64,000 nucleotides of DNA from Pseudomonas sp. UBA6562 (GTDB taxonomy: Bacteria; Pseudomonadota; Gammaproteobacteria; Pseudomonadales; Pseudomonadaceae): positions 500,775-564,774 of the forward strand of contig NZ_DJJS01000007.1 in assembly GCF_002434265.1 (NCBI RefSeq), read 5' to 3'. A program made the translations under genes and the position numbers. Positions 26,441-33,996 of the stretch are shown piece after piece. The stretch's first letter is position 1. Every line of letters starts with the position of its first letter. The notes beneath the pieces were generated by a model that saw only the letters and a list, made by a program, of their open reading frames with translations, searched no databases and was not told the DNA's origin.

Positions 26441-27730
26441 CTAGCGTGAGGTCTCTTGTGCGGCTTCCAACAGGCGTTGACGGCGTCCCAACCAACGCCC
26501 GGTCAACCCCCAACCGAGCGCTAACACGGCGCCGATCAGCATGGCGGCTTGCGGATGGTCGCCGAGCATGTCCAGGGCTCGCTTCACCCAACCGCTGAGC
26601 GCATCACCGCCGCGGTAGACGACAGTGTCGATGAAGTTCTTGGCTTTGTACTTGTCTTCGGCCGGTAGCACGGTGAACAGCATTTCCCGACCCGGCCGCA
26701 CCAGGGCGTACTCGCCAGCACGCCGGGCAACCATAACCAGCACGAACAGGGTAAAGGTCGGCAACAATGCCAGCGCCACGAACCCAACCGCCATCAGCAG
26801 CGGCACGCCCATCAGCAGCACCCCTACGCCAAGGCGCTTCGCCAAGCGGCCGGTAAAGAACAGTTGAGTGAGAATGGCCAGCGTCTGCACGGCGATGTCG
26901 ATCAAGCCGAACACCTGGGTTTGCCGGGTACGGTCGGTGAAGGTCTCGCTGACGATGCGCGCCTGTTCGAAATACAGGAAGGTGCTGACGCTGGCCAACA
27001 GCAGCACGAACAGCGCGATGCCTAGCAGAAACGGCGAGCGCAGGACCGCGCTGGCACCGGCCCAGGGGTTGCCGCCCAGCGGCCGTGAGGGGGGCTGTGC
27101 GCTGCTGCACGGCAATGGATGACGCACCCGCCAGCGCTGCAGGTACAGTGCCGCGCCGATACTGCCCAGCAGGAAAACCGCCGCCAGCAGGAGCAGCCCG
27201 GCGTGCCCCAGCGGTGCCACCAGCAGCGTGCCCAGAATCGGCCCGCTCAGGCCGCCCAGGCTGGCACCGGCAGCGAGCAGGCCGAACAGGCGCTTGCTCT
27301 GCTCGCTGGAAAACAGGTCGGCCAAGACGCTCCAGGCCAGCGAGATCGCCAGCAGGTTGAACACCGACAACCAGATGTAGAACGCCCTGGCCTGCCCTAC
27401 GCCATTCGGGTCCTGGGCCAGTAGCCAGGCGAACACCAGCAGGTGGCTGGCGAACAGGCCGTAGGTCCAGGGCAGGATGCGCTGACGCCGGACCTTCGAC
27501 ACCAGCCAGCCGAACAGCGGCAGGCACACCAGCGTGGCGATGAAGGTGCCGGTGAACACCCATTGCAGGTTGTCGACGCCGCCCGCCACGCCCATGGTTT
27601 CGCGTACCGGGCGCAGCATGAAGTAGCCGCAGAACAGCAGATAGAACAGGGCGAGCCCCGCACAGACCGGTGGGCCTTCGCCGGGCTCCAGATTCAGCCA
27701 GCGGTGCAGGCGCTGAGGCAACGTGCGCAT
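26441..27730 (-). CDS. MFS transporter related to ATP/ADP carrier-like (Npt) proteins
   Basis: This is a 429-residue, 12-helix membrane protein beginning with LPQRLHRWLNLEPGEGPPV, then a first helix and the motif LRPVRETMGVAGG, characteristic of bacterial relatives of the Npt1/Npt2 nucleotide translocase group. Free-living bacteria carry such homologues with unknown substrates. It is the second gene of an operon with an exported aldo/keto reductase (4-bp gap), so transport of a compound oxidised or reduced in the periplasm is a possible role; this is inference. Confidence 0.75.
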   Translation of the reverse strand: MRTLPQRLHRWLNLEPGEGPPVCAGLALFYLLFCGYFMLRPVRETMGVAGGVDNLQWVFTGTFIATLVCLPLFGWLVSKVRRQRILPWTYGLFASHLLVFAWLLAQDPNGVGQARAFYIWLSVFNLLAISLAWSVLADLFSSEQSKRLFGLLAAGASLGGLSGPILGTLLVAPLGHAGLLLLAAVFLLGSIGAALYLQRWRVRHPLPCSSAQPPSRPLGGNPWAGASAVLRSPFLLGIALFVLLLASVSTFLYFEQARIVSETFTDRTRQTQVFGLIDIAVQTLAILTQLFFTGRLAKRLGVGVLLMGVPLLMAVGFVALALLPTFTLFVLVMVARRAGEYALVRPGREMLFTVLPAEDKYKAKNFIDTVVYRGGDALSGWVKRALDMLGDHPQAAMLIGAVLALGWGLTGRWLGRRQRLLEAAQETSR

Positions 27731-27734
27731 CGGC

Positions 27735-28646
27735 TCAGGCGAACTGCTTGATCAACGCGCGGCGCTGCGTATCGTCGAGCATCGGGCCTTGGCCGGCCTT
27801 GAGCTGGTCGAGCTGACGATCGAGCCGTCCCGTGGCGGGAATCACCGCCGTGACCGCCGGGTGGTTGATGGCGAACTTGAGGAACAGTTGCGCCCAACTG
27901 CCGATGCCCATTTCAACGGCCCAGCCAGGCAGTGCCTGGCCTTTGACCTGGGCGAACAGGCGACCGTCGTCGAAGGCGCGGTTGACCAGCACGGCGACGC
28001 CTTTGGCTTGGCACAGCGGCAGCAGGGTCTCGGCGGCCTGCGGGGCATTGACGGCATAGTTGATCTGGACGAAGTCCAACGGCTCCTGCCGCACGATCCG
28101 CTCGACGTCGGCGTGGCCGCTATTGAGGTAGTGGGTGATGCCGACGTAGCGCGTCTTGCCTTGGGCTTTGAGCTCCCGGGCATAGGGCAGTTGACGCTTC
28201 CAGTCGCGCAGATTGTGGATCTGCAACAGATCGACCTTGTCGGTGCGCAGGCTTTGCAAGGTGCCAGCCCACTGCCGCTCGGCGGCCTCACGGCTGTCGG
28301 CGGCGATCTTGGTGGCCAGGAAGCATTGCCGGCGCCAGCCACCTTGCTGCAAAAGCTGGCCGAGCACGGCGTCGGCGCCACCATAATTGGGCGAGGTATC
28401 GATAATCCGTCCGCCCCCGGCGAAGAATGCGGCTACCGCTTGTTGCAGTTGCTGATAGGCCGCCGAACCCGGTTCCACTTCGAAACTGCCCGAGGTGCCT
28501 GCACCGATGACCGGCAATGCCTCGCCGCTGCTGGGGATGGTACGGGTGAGCAACCCGCTGTTGGTGGACGCCGCCGCTAACCAAGGGCTAGCGGCAAGCA
28601 GGCCTAAAGCGGCACCGGTGCGTAGGACATCACGGCGTCCATACAT
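27735..28646 (-). CDS. Tat-exported aldo/keto reductase
   Basis: This is a 303-residue aldo/keto reductase with an N-terminal twin-arginine signal (GRRDVLRTGAALG, then a hydrophobic run ending near AAAS). The TIM-barrel shows RIIDTSPNYGGAD (Asp and Tyr of the active site), LATKIAADSREA (Lys) and DLLQIHNLRDW (His in the usual position). Export of an NADPH-type enzyme fold folded with cofactor suits the Tat pathway. Physiological substrate unknown. It is first in an operon with the Npt-like MFS protein. Confidence 0.82.
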   Translation of the reverse strand: MYGRRDVLRTGAALGLLAASPWLAAASTNSGLLTRTIPSSGEALPVIGAGTSGSFEVEPGSAAYQQLQQAVAAFFAGGGRIIDTSPNYGGADAVLGQLLQQGGWRRQCFLATKIAADSREAAERQWAGTLQSLRTDKVDLLQIHNLRDWKRQLPYARELKAQGKTRYVGITHYLNSGHADVERIVRQEPLDFVQINYAVNAPQAAETLLPLCQAKGVAVLVNRAFDDGRLFAQVKGQALPGWAVEMGIGSWAQLFLKFAINHPAVTAVIPATGRLDRQLDQLKAGQGPMLDDTQRRALIKQFA

Positions 28647-28798
28647 GGGAAATCTCCGATAGCAGGGCGGAAATTTCTAAGGCTAGACGTTGAGAACCAT
28701 ATAGGCCCGCTGCTATGTGTCTGAATGTGTACATGGATTTGGATTGGATGCTGGCTCTGGATTTGCTCCGTTTCTGCCTTCCTTCACTGAAGCAGTCA

Positions 28799-28853
28799 GG
28801 CCGGCGTTGCCGGCCATCGCGGCTCATCGGAGCGTCGAACCGGCCGCTCCTAC
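28799..28853. repeat. REP-like element
   Basis: The hairpin GGCCGGC-GTT-GCCGGCC (28799-28815) is followed by ATCGCGG and then CCGGCCGCTCCTAC (28840-28853). Read on the minus strand this is the GTAGGAGCGGCC...GCCGGC pattern of repetitive extragenic palindromes of the P. putida group. It lies downstream of crtZ (minus strand) and may also end its transcript. Confidence 0.6.
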
Positions 28854-28878
28854 ACTGAAATCAGGCCAGGTACTCCTG

Positions 28879-29337
28879 TTACCTGAGCCGCTTGCGCAGC
28901 TGCCGCCTCAGCACTTTCAAAGGCGGCGCATAGAAAAAACCGAACGACACACTGCCGCGGCCCTTGACCGCATGGTGCAGGCAGTGGGCACGGTGCAGGC
29001 GCTTGAAATACCGGTTGAGCGCCTTGGGCGCACGCGGCCAGTGGCGGTGGAAGAGGCCGTCGTGCAGCACGACATACAACACGCCATAGCCAGCCACACC
29101 CCCGCCCACCCATTGCAGCGGCGCATACCCGGCCCGGCCCAGTGCCACCAGCCCGATCGCAATCAAGGCTAGCGCCAACAAGTACACGTCATTGAGCTCG
29201 AGCATGCCGAGTTGGGGCTCGTGGTGGGAGCGGTGCAGCCACCAGCCCCAGCCGTGCATGACGTACTTGTGGGCCAGGGTGCCGACACCCTCCATCGCCA
29301 GCAAAGTGCCGAACAGAACGGCGAGGTTGTACAGCAT
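28879..29337 (-). CDS. crtZ: Beta-carotene 3-hydroxylase-like protein (CrtZ)
   Basis: This is a 152-residue membrane di-iron hydroxylase. The histidine clusters are HKYVMHGWGWWLHRSHH near residue 20, HDGLFHRHW near residue 95 and HRAHCLHH near residue 120. VSFGFFYAPPLKVL follows. This is the full motif set of CrtZ, which hydroxylates beta-ionone rings to make zeaxanthin. No carotenoid biosynthesis gene (crtE, B, I, Y) is present in the window, so its substrate here is uncertain. It is divergent from mgtC across a 399-bp gap. An ATG at 29439 in frame adds a non-conserved extension and is rejected. Confidence 0.85.
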   Translation of the reverse strand: MLYNLAVLFGTLLAMEGVGTLAHKYVMHGWGWWLHRSHHEPQLGMLELNDVYLLALALIAIGLVALGRAGYAPLQWVGGGVAGYGVLYVVLHDGLFHRHWPRAPKALNRYFKRLHRAHCLHHAVKGRGSVSFGFFYAPPLKVLRRQLRKRLR

Positions 29338-29736
29338 GGGACGGGTCCGCGAAAAACGAGGGCTGGCAAGGTTACCACTGCGGTGGTCGGCCTCGCCAAT
29401 GCGCTCGTCGTGTAGGAAATTTCTGTGTTTGCTCGGCAACCTGAGCTGCCCGTTGACCTCCTCCCTGGGGATCCCTAACGTGCGCCTCGCACTTTTGCAT
29501 CCCTACACAGGAGTCCTGCATTGGACAGTAGCCCTAGTCATGTGCGACAGGCCCACGGGTCGCGCTAGTCCGGCAGTCCAATCGCCAGGCTCGGCGCCCG
29601 CGTCGTCCCTGGTAACCCCGGCCCTTGGGCCAGGCTTCTCATTCCGTGCCCTTGTGGCCCTGCGCATCTCTGGTTCGATCCCTACCGCCTTGCGCGGTAA
29701 AAACGCAGGCAGTGGCCTGCACAGAGGTTTGTTGTC
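29338..29736 (+). promoter_or_regulatory. Hairpin-rich leader upstream of mgtC
   Basis: This crtZ/mgtC intergenic region holds several perfect stems on the mgtC-sense strand. There is a nested set TTGGAC/GTCCAA (29521-26/29576-81), CTAG/CTAG (29534-37/29565-68) and GCGAC/GTCGC (29544-48/29559-63). Then come TACCGC-CTTGC-GCGGTA (29683-29699) and GCAGGC-AGTG-GCCTGC (29705-29720), the last just before the AGAGG ribosome-binding site. GTCC at 29512 can also pair with GGAC at 29523, competing with the closing stem. This suggests a regulatory leader; no known riboswitch class was recognised by eye. Confidence 0.45.
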
Positions 29737-30450
29737 ATGGAATGGAACGTCTTTCTGCTTCGCGCGGCCACCGCGCTCCTCCTCGGCGCGCTGATCGGCG
29801 CCGAACGTCAACTGCGCCAGCGCCTCACCGGCCTGCGTACCAATGCGCTGGTCAGCACCGGCGCCTGTCTGTTCGTGCTGATGACCCAAGCGGTGCCCGG
29901 GATGCAACCGGCCGATGCCTCGCGGGTGGCGGCCTATGTGGTTTCCGGCATCGGCTTTCTTGGTGGCGGCGTGATCATGCGCGACGGCTTCAACGTCCGC
30001 GGCCTCAATACCGCCGCCACGCTGTGGTGTACGGCGGCAGTCGGGGTGCTGTGCAGCCTGGGTCTGCTGCTCGAAGCGGCATTGGGCAGCCTGGTGGTGC
30101 TGTGCGCCAATATTCTCCTGCGCGAGGTCGCCCAGCGCCTCGATCGCCAGGACGTGGTGCCCGCCAGCGAGGTCGAACAGCATTTCGAAGTGCGGGTGAT
30201 CTGCCGCGCGCAAGACGAGATTCAGGTGCGCAGCCTGATGCTGCACAGCCTCAACGATCCGCAACTGCGCTTGCAGTCGTTGCACAGCGAGGACTTGGCC
30301 GACAGCGACCGCCTGGAGGTGCGCGCCGAATTGCTGGGGGGCGCGCAAGCGCCGTTGCAATTGGAAAGAATGGTGAGCCGAGTGAGCCTGGAGAAAGGCG
30401 TCAGTTCGGTACGCTGGCAATTGTTGACACCCGCCCTGGCAGTGGACTGA
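29737..30450 (+). CDS. MgtC/SapB-family inner-membrane protein
   Basis: This is a 237-residue protein. The N-terminal 140 residues form the MgtC membrane domain (LLGALIGAERQLRQRLTGLR, then GIGFLGGGVIMRDG and RGLNTAATLWCTAAVG). The C-terminal 80 residues form a soluble ACT-like domain. MgtC proteins support growth at low magnesium and virulence, partly by inhibiting the F-ATPase. AGAGG lies about 12 bases before the ATG. It is transcribed from its own long leader, which is a candidate for magnesium- or proline-dependent control by analogy with Salmonella mgtC; that analogy is inference. Confidence 0.88.
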   Translation: MEWNVFLLRAATALLLGALIGAERQLRQRLTGLRTNALVSTGACLFVLMTQAVPGMQPADASRVAAYVVSGIGFLGGGVIMRDGFNVRGLNTAATLWCTAAVGVLCSLGLLLEAALGSLVVLCANILLREVAQRLDRQDVVPASEVEQHFEVRVICRAQDEIQVRSLMLHSLNDPQLRLQSLHSEDLADSDRLEVRAELLGGAQAPLQLERMVSRVSLEKGVSSVRWQLLTPALAVD

Positions 30451-30524
30451 ACGACCAACGCACCGAGTGGTGCGGCATGCACGCCGTTCTACAGGGGCGA
30501 CGCACCTGAACCGTCAGGGACGGA

Positions 30525-32090
30525 TCAGCCAACACCGTCCGCCACGTCGCAGGTCACATGCAGGCGGTCGCGGCCTTGCTCCTTGGCGGCATACAACGCG
30601 CCGTCGGCCGCCGCCATCAAGGTCGCCGCCGTCAAGGCCTGCCGCGCCGGATAACCCACGGCGATACCGGCACTGATCGACACGATGCCCAACGGGCTGG
30701 CCATGTGTTCGATGCCCAGTCTGCGCAGGTTGTCGAGGATCTCCTGCACCAGGGTCGTGGCGCCGTCCACGTCGGTATCGGGCAACAGCAGGGTGAACTC
30801 CTCGCCGCCATAGCGCACCGCCAGATCGCCTGGGCGCTTGAGCGCCGTCTGCAACACCTCGCCTACCCGCTGCAAGCACCGATCGCCGGCTGGATGCCCG
30901 TAGTGGTCGTTGTAGCGTTTGAAATAGTCCAGATCGAGCATCACCACCGCCAACGAGTAATCCTGGCGTCGTGCGCGGCCCAATTCCGAGTCCAGCACAC
31001 CGTCGAGTCGACGACGGTTGCCTAGGCCTGTGAGGGCGTCGGTCAGCGCCAGGGATTTCAATGTCTGATGCGCCTGCAACAATGCCCGCTCGATGGCGAT
31101 GCGCTCACGCAACTGACGCAGCACGATCCAGCCGAAAGCCGAGAGGCCGATCAACAACAGCACCAGGATCAGCACACTTTTGATCATGTCATGGCGCCAC
31201 GGCTCGACGATCGACTCCCGCGACAAACCCGCTTCGGCCACCAGGGGGTAAGTCGGCAAGGCCTGAAAGGCGTAGATGCGCTGGGTGCCGTCCACCACTG
31301 CCGTGGCTTCGGCCACGCCTTGGTCGGCATGGGGCAGATGCTTGAGGAAGATGTCGCTCTTGGCCAGGCTGGTGCCGATGATCTTGTCGCTGAAAGGCCG
31401 GCGCACCAGGATAGTCCCGTCGCGCATCGCCAACACCAGCGCGCCGCGCTGGTCGATCTTGAAGTCGCCGTAATATTGCAGGAACCAGTCGACCTTGATG
31501 GTCCCCAGCAGCACGCCGGCGAAGCTGCCATCGGGCGCATCGAGGCGGCGCGAGATGGGGATGATCAGCTCGCTGGTCGAGCGGCTCTTGATCACCGGAC
31601 CGATGTGTACGTCGCGCGAAGCATGGGTGCGGTGGTACTCGAAATAGTCGCGATCGGCATTGTTGGCGTTGGCCGGAACGGAAGTCTTGTCCGTCACCAG
31701 CCAATAGCCTTGGGCGTCGTAGATGAACAGGCCGTGCAGTTGCGGCATGATCTGCGCTTGCTGATGCAGCAAGCGATGCAGACGCTTGCGATCGAGGTTG
31801 AGAATACCGTCGCCCTCCACTCGCTCGGCCAGCGCGGCGGTGATGGCGTCGACCTGGCGAATCGCGTCCTCGGCATGCTGGGCGGTGGCCCGCGCTAGGT
31901 TGCTGACCGAGTTCTCGGCATTGACGAAGGCGTGCCGGTAGTCGCGCCAGATGCGCCAACCCTCGACCAGCACGAAGGTGAGCATCACCACCGCCATGAA
32001 GCTTGCGACCAGCCGGAACAGCGTCGCCGCGCGCGCTTCTCCACTGGCGGTGAGCAGGCCTTCGTCGTCCTGTGGTTTGCCTGAACGCAT
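30525..32090 (-). CDS. Membrane diguanylate cyclase with Cache sensor domain
   Basis: This is a 521-residue protein. A first membrane helix (about 25-45) is followed by a periplasmic double-Cache domain (about 50-290), a second helix (about 305-325) and a GGDEF domain (about 345-505). The active-site motif is RYGGEEF and a product-inhibition I-site RPGD lies exactly five residues before it. It should therefore make c-di-GMP with feedback control in response to a periplasmic ligand. It is a single gene, with a second c-di-GMP enzyme 1.9 kb away. Confidence 0.9.
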   Translation of the reverse strand: MRSGKPQDDEGLLTASGEARAATLFRLVASFMAVVMLTFVLVEGWRIWRDYRHAFVNAENSVSNLARATAQHAEDAIRQVDAITAALAERVEGDGILNLDRKRLHRLLHQQAQIMPQLHGLFIYDAQGYWLVTDKTSVPANANNADRDYFEYHRTHASRDVHIGPVIKSRSTSELIIPISRRLDAPDGSFAGVLLGTIKVDWFLQYYGDFKIDQRGALVLAMRDGTILVRRPFSDKIIGTSLAKSDIFLKHLPHADQGVAEATAVVDGTQRIYAFQALPTYPLVAEAGLSRESIVEPWRHDMIKSVLILVLLLIGLSAFGWIVLRQLRERIAIERALLQAHQTLKSLALTDALTGLGNRRRLDGVLDSELGRARRQDYSLAVVMLDLDYFKRYNDHYGHPAGDRCLQRVGEVLQTALKRPGDLAVRYGGEEFTLLLPDTDVDGATTLVQEILDNLRRLGIEHMASPLGIVSISAGIAVGYPARQALTAATLMAAADGALYAAKEQGRDRLHVTCDVADGVG

Positions 32091-32310
32091 TGCGATCCCT
32101 GTTGTAGAGCTATCCGGCCGTGACTATAGCGCCCGCGACGCCACTACGCAGCGCTTGTGTAGCATGGGAGCCGCGAGCGAACGGCACGGTTCCTTCGCAG
32201 TGCACCAACTTGGCGCAGAAAAAATTCAAACGTTTGCGCTCCGATGGGCTCAACCGTACTGCACATGGCGGCCATCGCTGTTCAGATGAACCCAACCTCG
32301 AGGTAACTAC

Positions 32311-32577
32311 ATGAGCAACCAAGCATTGCAATCCGAACTGCTGACGCGTCTCCTGCATGCCCATCCCCATGGGCTGGGCAAGGAGATCCTCGACAACTAC
32401 CGTGGCGAAAAAGCCGTGGCCGGCATGCTCAAGACGCTGCAGGACCAAGGCCTGATCCATGACGGCAGCGTGACGGTGGACGAACACAATGTCAGCGTCA
32501 GCTACCCGATCAAACTGTCCAGCGCGGGTGTGGAATCGGCCAAGGCCGCCGAAGCGGCCAAGAACGGCGAACACTGA
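32311..32577 (+). CDS. Small conserved hypothetical protein
   Basis: This is an 88-residue soluble protein with GAGG about 8 bases before the ATG. The sequence has helical segments (LLTRLLHAHPHGLGKEILDN, then AVAGMLKTLQDQGLIHDG) resembling a small winged-helix-like fold, and an alanine/lysine-rich tail. I do not recognise a named family, but its codon use and ribosome-binding site support a real gene. It is followed by a clear hairpin terminator. Confidence 0.7.
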   Translation: MSNQALQSELLTRLLHAHPHGLGKEILDNYRGEKAVAGMLKTLQDQGLIHDGSVTVDEHNVSVSYPIKLSSAGVESAKAAEAAKNGEH

Positions 32578-32586
32578 TTTTCGACC

Positions 32587-32611
32587 GGCCCCTCGCCTAA
32601 GGCGTGGGGCC
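32587..32611. terminator. Bidirectional hairpin terminator
   Basis: The stem GGCCCC-T-CGCC-TAA-GGCG-T-GGGGCC lies between convergent stops of the 88-residue protein and the KfrA-like gene. It overlaps the last codons of the latter. Confidence 0.6.
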
Positions 32612-33622
32612 TATTTGCGTCTGCATCCCAGCTTCAAGCTGCTCCTCTAGCTGACCTGCGTGCGCCCTGCACGCCTGCCACCCTTCCCTAGCGTTCTGCA
32701 ACTCCACCTGCAAACGCTCCAGTTGCCGAGCCTGCTCCGTACAGATGCCCTGCCGCTGCTCCAACGCTTGCGCCTGGCTCCCGACCTGTCGCCGCAGTTC
32801 GTCGCTGGCCCCCTGCACCTGCGCGAGCATCGAGCGCAAGCCGTCGATCTGCGCGTCGCGCTGTTCGAGATGCTCGTCGCGCACCTTGAGCTGCGCGACG
32901 GCTTGACGCTGCTCGGCGAGCAGCCGCTCGTTGTCGCGGTGCAGGCGGGTCAGCTCGTCCTGCTTGACGATGACGCTCTGCTGCACCTGGCGCAGTTCGA
33001 CCTGCAGCTGTTGCACCTGTCCTTCGTGGCGACGCTGGTCCTGCTCGCGTTGTTCGCGGGTAGCGGCGCGGTAGTGCTCCAAAGCGTCGCGTGCGTGCCG
33101 ATGCTTCTCCTCCAAAGAGCGCAGGTGTTCGTCCTTATCGGTTAAGCGTACCTGCAACTCGCCTAGGGTCTGGTTGAGGCTGGCGTTGCGCAATTGTTCA
33201 GCTTGCAAGGAGGCGGCGGTTTCGAGCAGCCGCTCGGACTCGGCGGCCAACGCCTCTGCTTGCACCTGCTGGTGCTGGTGGGCTGTAGCGAGCGCCTGCT
33301 GGGCCAGGTCGAGTTGGGATTGCAGGTGTTCGCGTTGCTGGTCGAACGCTGCTTGCGCACTGCTCAGCTCCGCCCGCGCTTCGTCCTCCACCTGCCCGGC
33401 CAGCAGCTGAACGAAATGGGCGAGCTGTTCGCTGAGCGTAGGTGCACCGCCTACGGCTGGATCTTGCGCTTCCAGCTCTTTGAGATAGCGGTGGATGGTG
33501 GTTTTCGAGCCGGTGTTACCCAGTTCGACACGGATCGCATCGATACTGGGGTTTTCTCCACGGGCCATGAGCGCCTGACGTGCCTGTTTGACCACTGCCT
33601 TGTTTATGCCGCCTCTGGCCAT
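32597..33622 (-). CDS. KfrA-type DNA-binding coiled-coil protein (TnpT-like)
   Basis: This is a 341-residue protein. The N-terminal 110 residues form a KfrA_N-like helix-turn-helix (INKAVVKQARQALMARG, then GSKTTIHRYLKELEAQ). The remainder to about residue 330 is an almost uninterrupted glutamine/glutamate-rich coiled coil. KfrA proteins are plasmid partition-associated autorepressors. The same layout is found in the TnpT cointegrate-resolution protein of Tn4651-type transposons, which works with a tyrosine recombinase TnpS. A TnpS-like recombinase is encoded 2.8 kb away at 36413, so a TnpT-like role is plausible. Operator-like repeats lie just upstream (33648-33672). Confidence 0.78.
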   Translation of the reverse strand: MARGGINKAVVKQARQALMARGENPSIDAIRVELGNTGSKTTIHRYLKELEAQDPAVGGAPTLSEQLAHFVQLLAGQVEDEARAELSSAQAAFDQQREHLQSQLDLAQQALATAHQHQQVQAEALAAESERLLETAASLQAEQLRNASLNQTLGELQVRLTDKDEHLRSLEEKHRHARDALEHYRAATREQREQDQRRHEGQVQQLQVELRQVQQSVIVKQDELTRLHRDNERLLAEQRQAVAQLKVRDEHLEQRDAQIDGLRSMLAQVQGASDELRRQVGSQAQALEQRQGICTEQARQLERLQVELQNAREGWQACRAHAGQLEEQLEAGMQTQIGPTP

Positions 33623-33996
33623 ACCTACTCCGACAATTTCGTACTGTGTTACGTACCATGTAATTACGTAATATTTTGCGCTTAAAATTTCGAACTTTAA
33701 AGCGACTATTCACATTAAATAATCACGGCTTATCGCATCTGATAGGCCGTTTGAAGCTTTGTGCAGGTATTCCCGATAGCGACCAGTACGAAATGGCCGT
33801 TTTAGGCAATTTTGGAAAAAGCCCATAAAGCGGGCGTTTGAGGCATACGATCCGTTAGATGCCAAGACACAGGCCTCGCTTAGGGTTGGAAAAAAGCGAT
33901 GAGATCGTCAGTAGACCGGCATTTCGCCACTAGTCATTCGGCTGTCATGTGCCTGCCGTACCTTCCCGGCCACCCCCAGGCCGAGGTGCCCTTACC
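33623..33996. other. AT-rich intergenic region between KfrA-like and GGDEF-EAL genes
   Basis: About 370 bp with the first 250 strongly AT-rich, in contrast to both flanks. Besides the TTACGTA repeats it has an imperfect inverted repeat CGCTTAAA...TTTAAAGCG at 33679-33704. No gene is seen. It could contain promoters for both divergent genes and possibly a recombination (res/rst-like) site. Confidence 0.4.
33648..33672. promoter_or_regulatory. Paired TTACGTA operator-like repeats upstream of kfrA-like gene
   Basis: GTTACGTAC (33648-33656) and the perfect palindrome ATTACGTAAT (33663-33672) have their ACGT centres 15 bp apart. They lie 26-50 bp before the kfrA-like start, where an autorepressor would bind. 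Confidence 0.45.

Noticed and set aside
29671..29681. GGTTCGATCCC resembling a tRNA T-arm
   Set aside because: The flanking bases do not form the T stem and no acceptor or anticodon arm can be built; treated as part of the mgtC leader.
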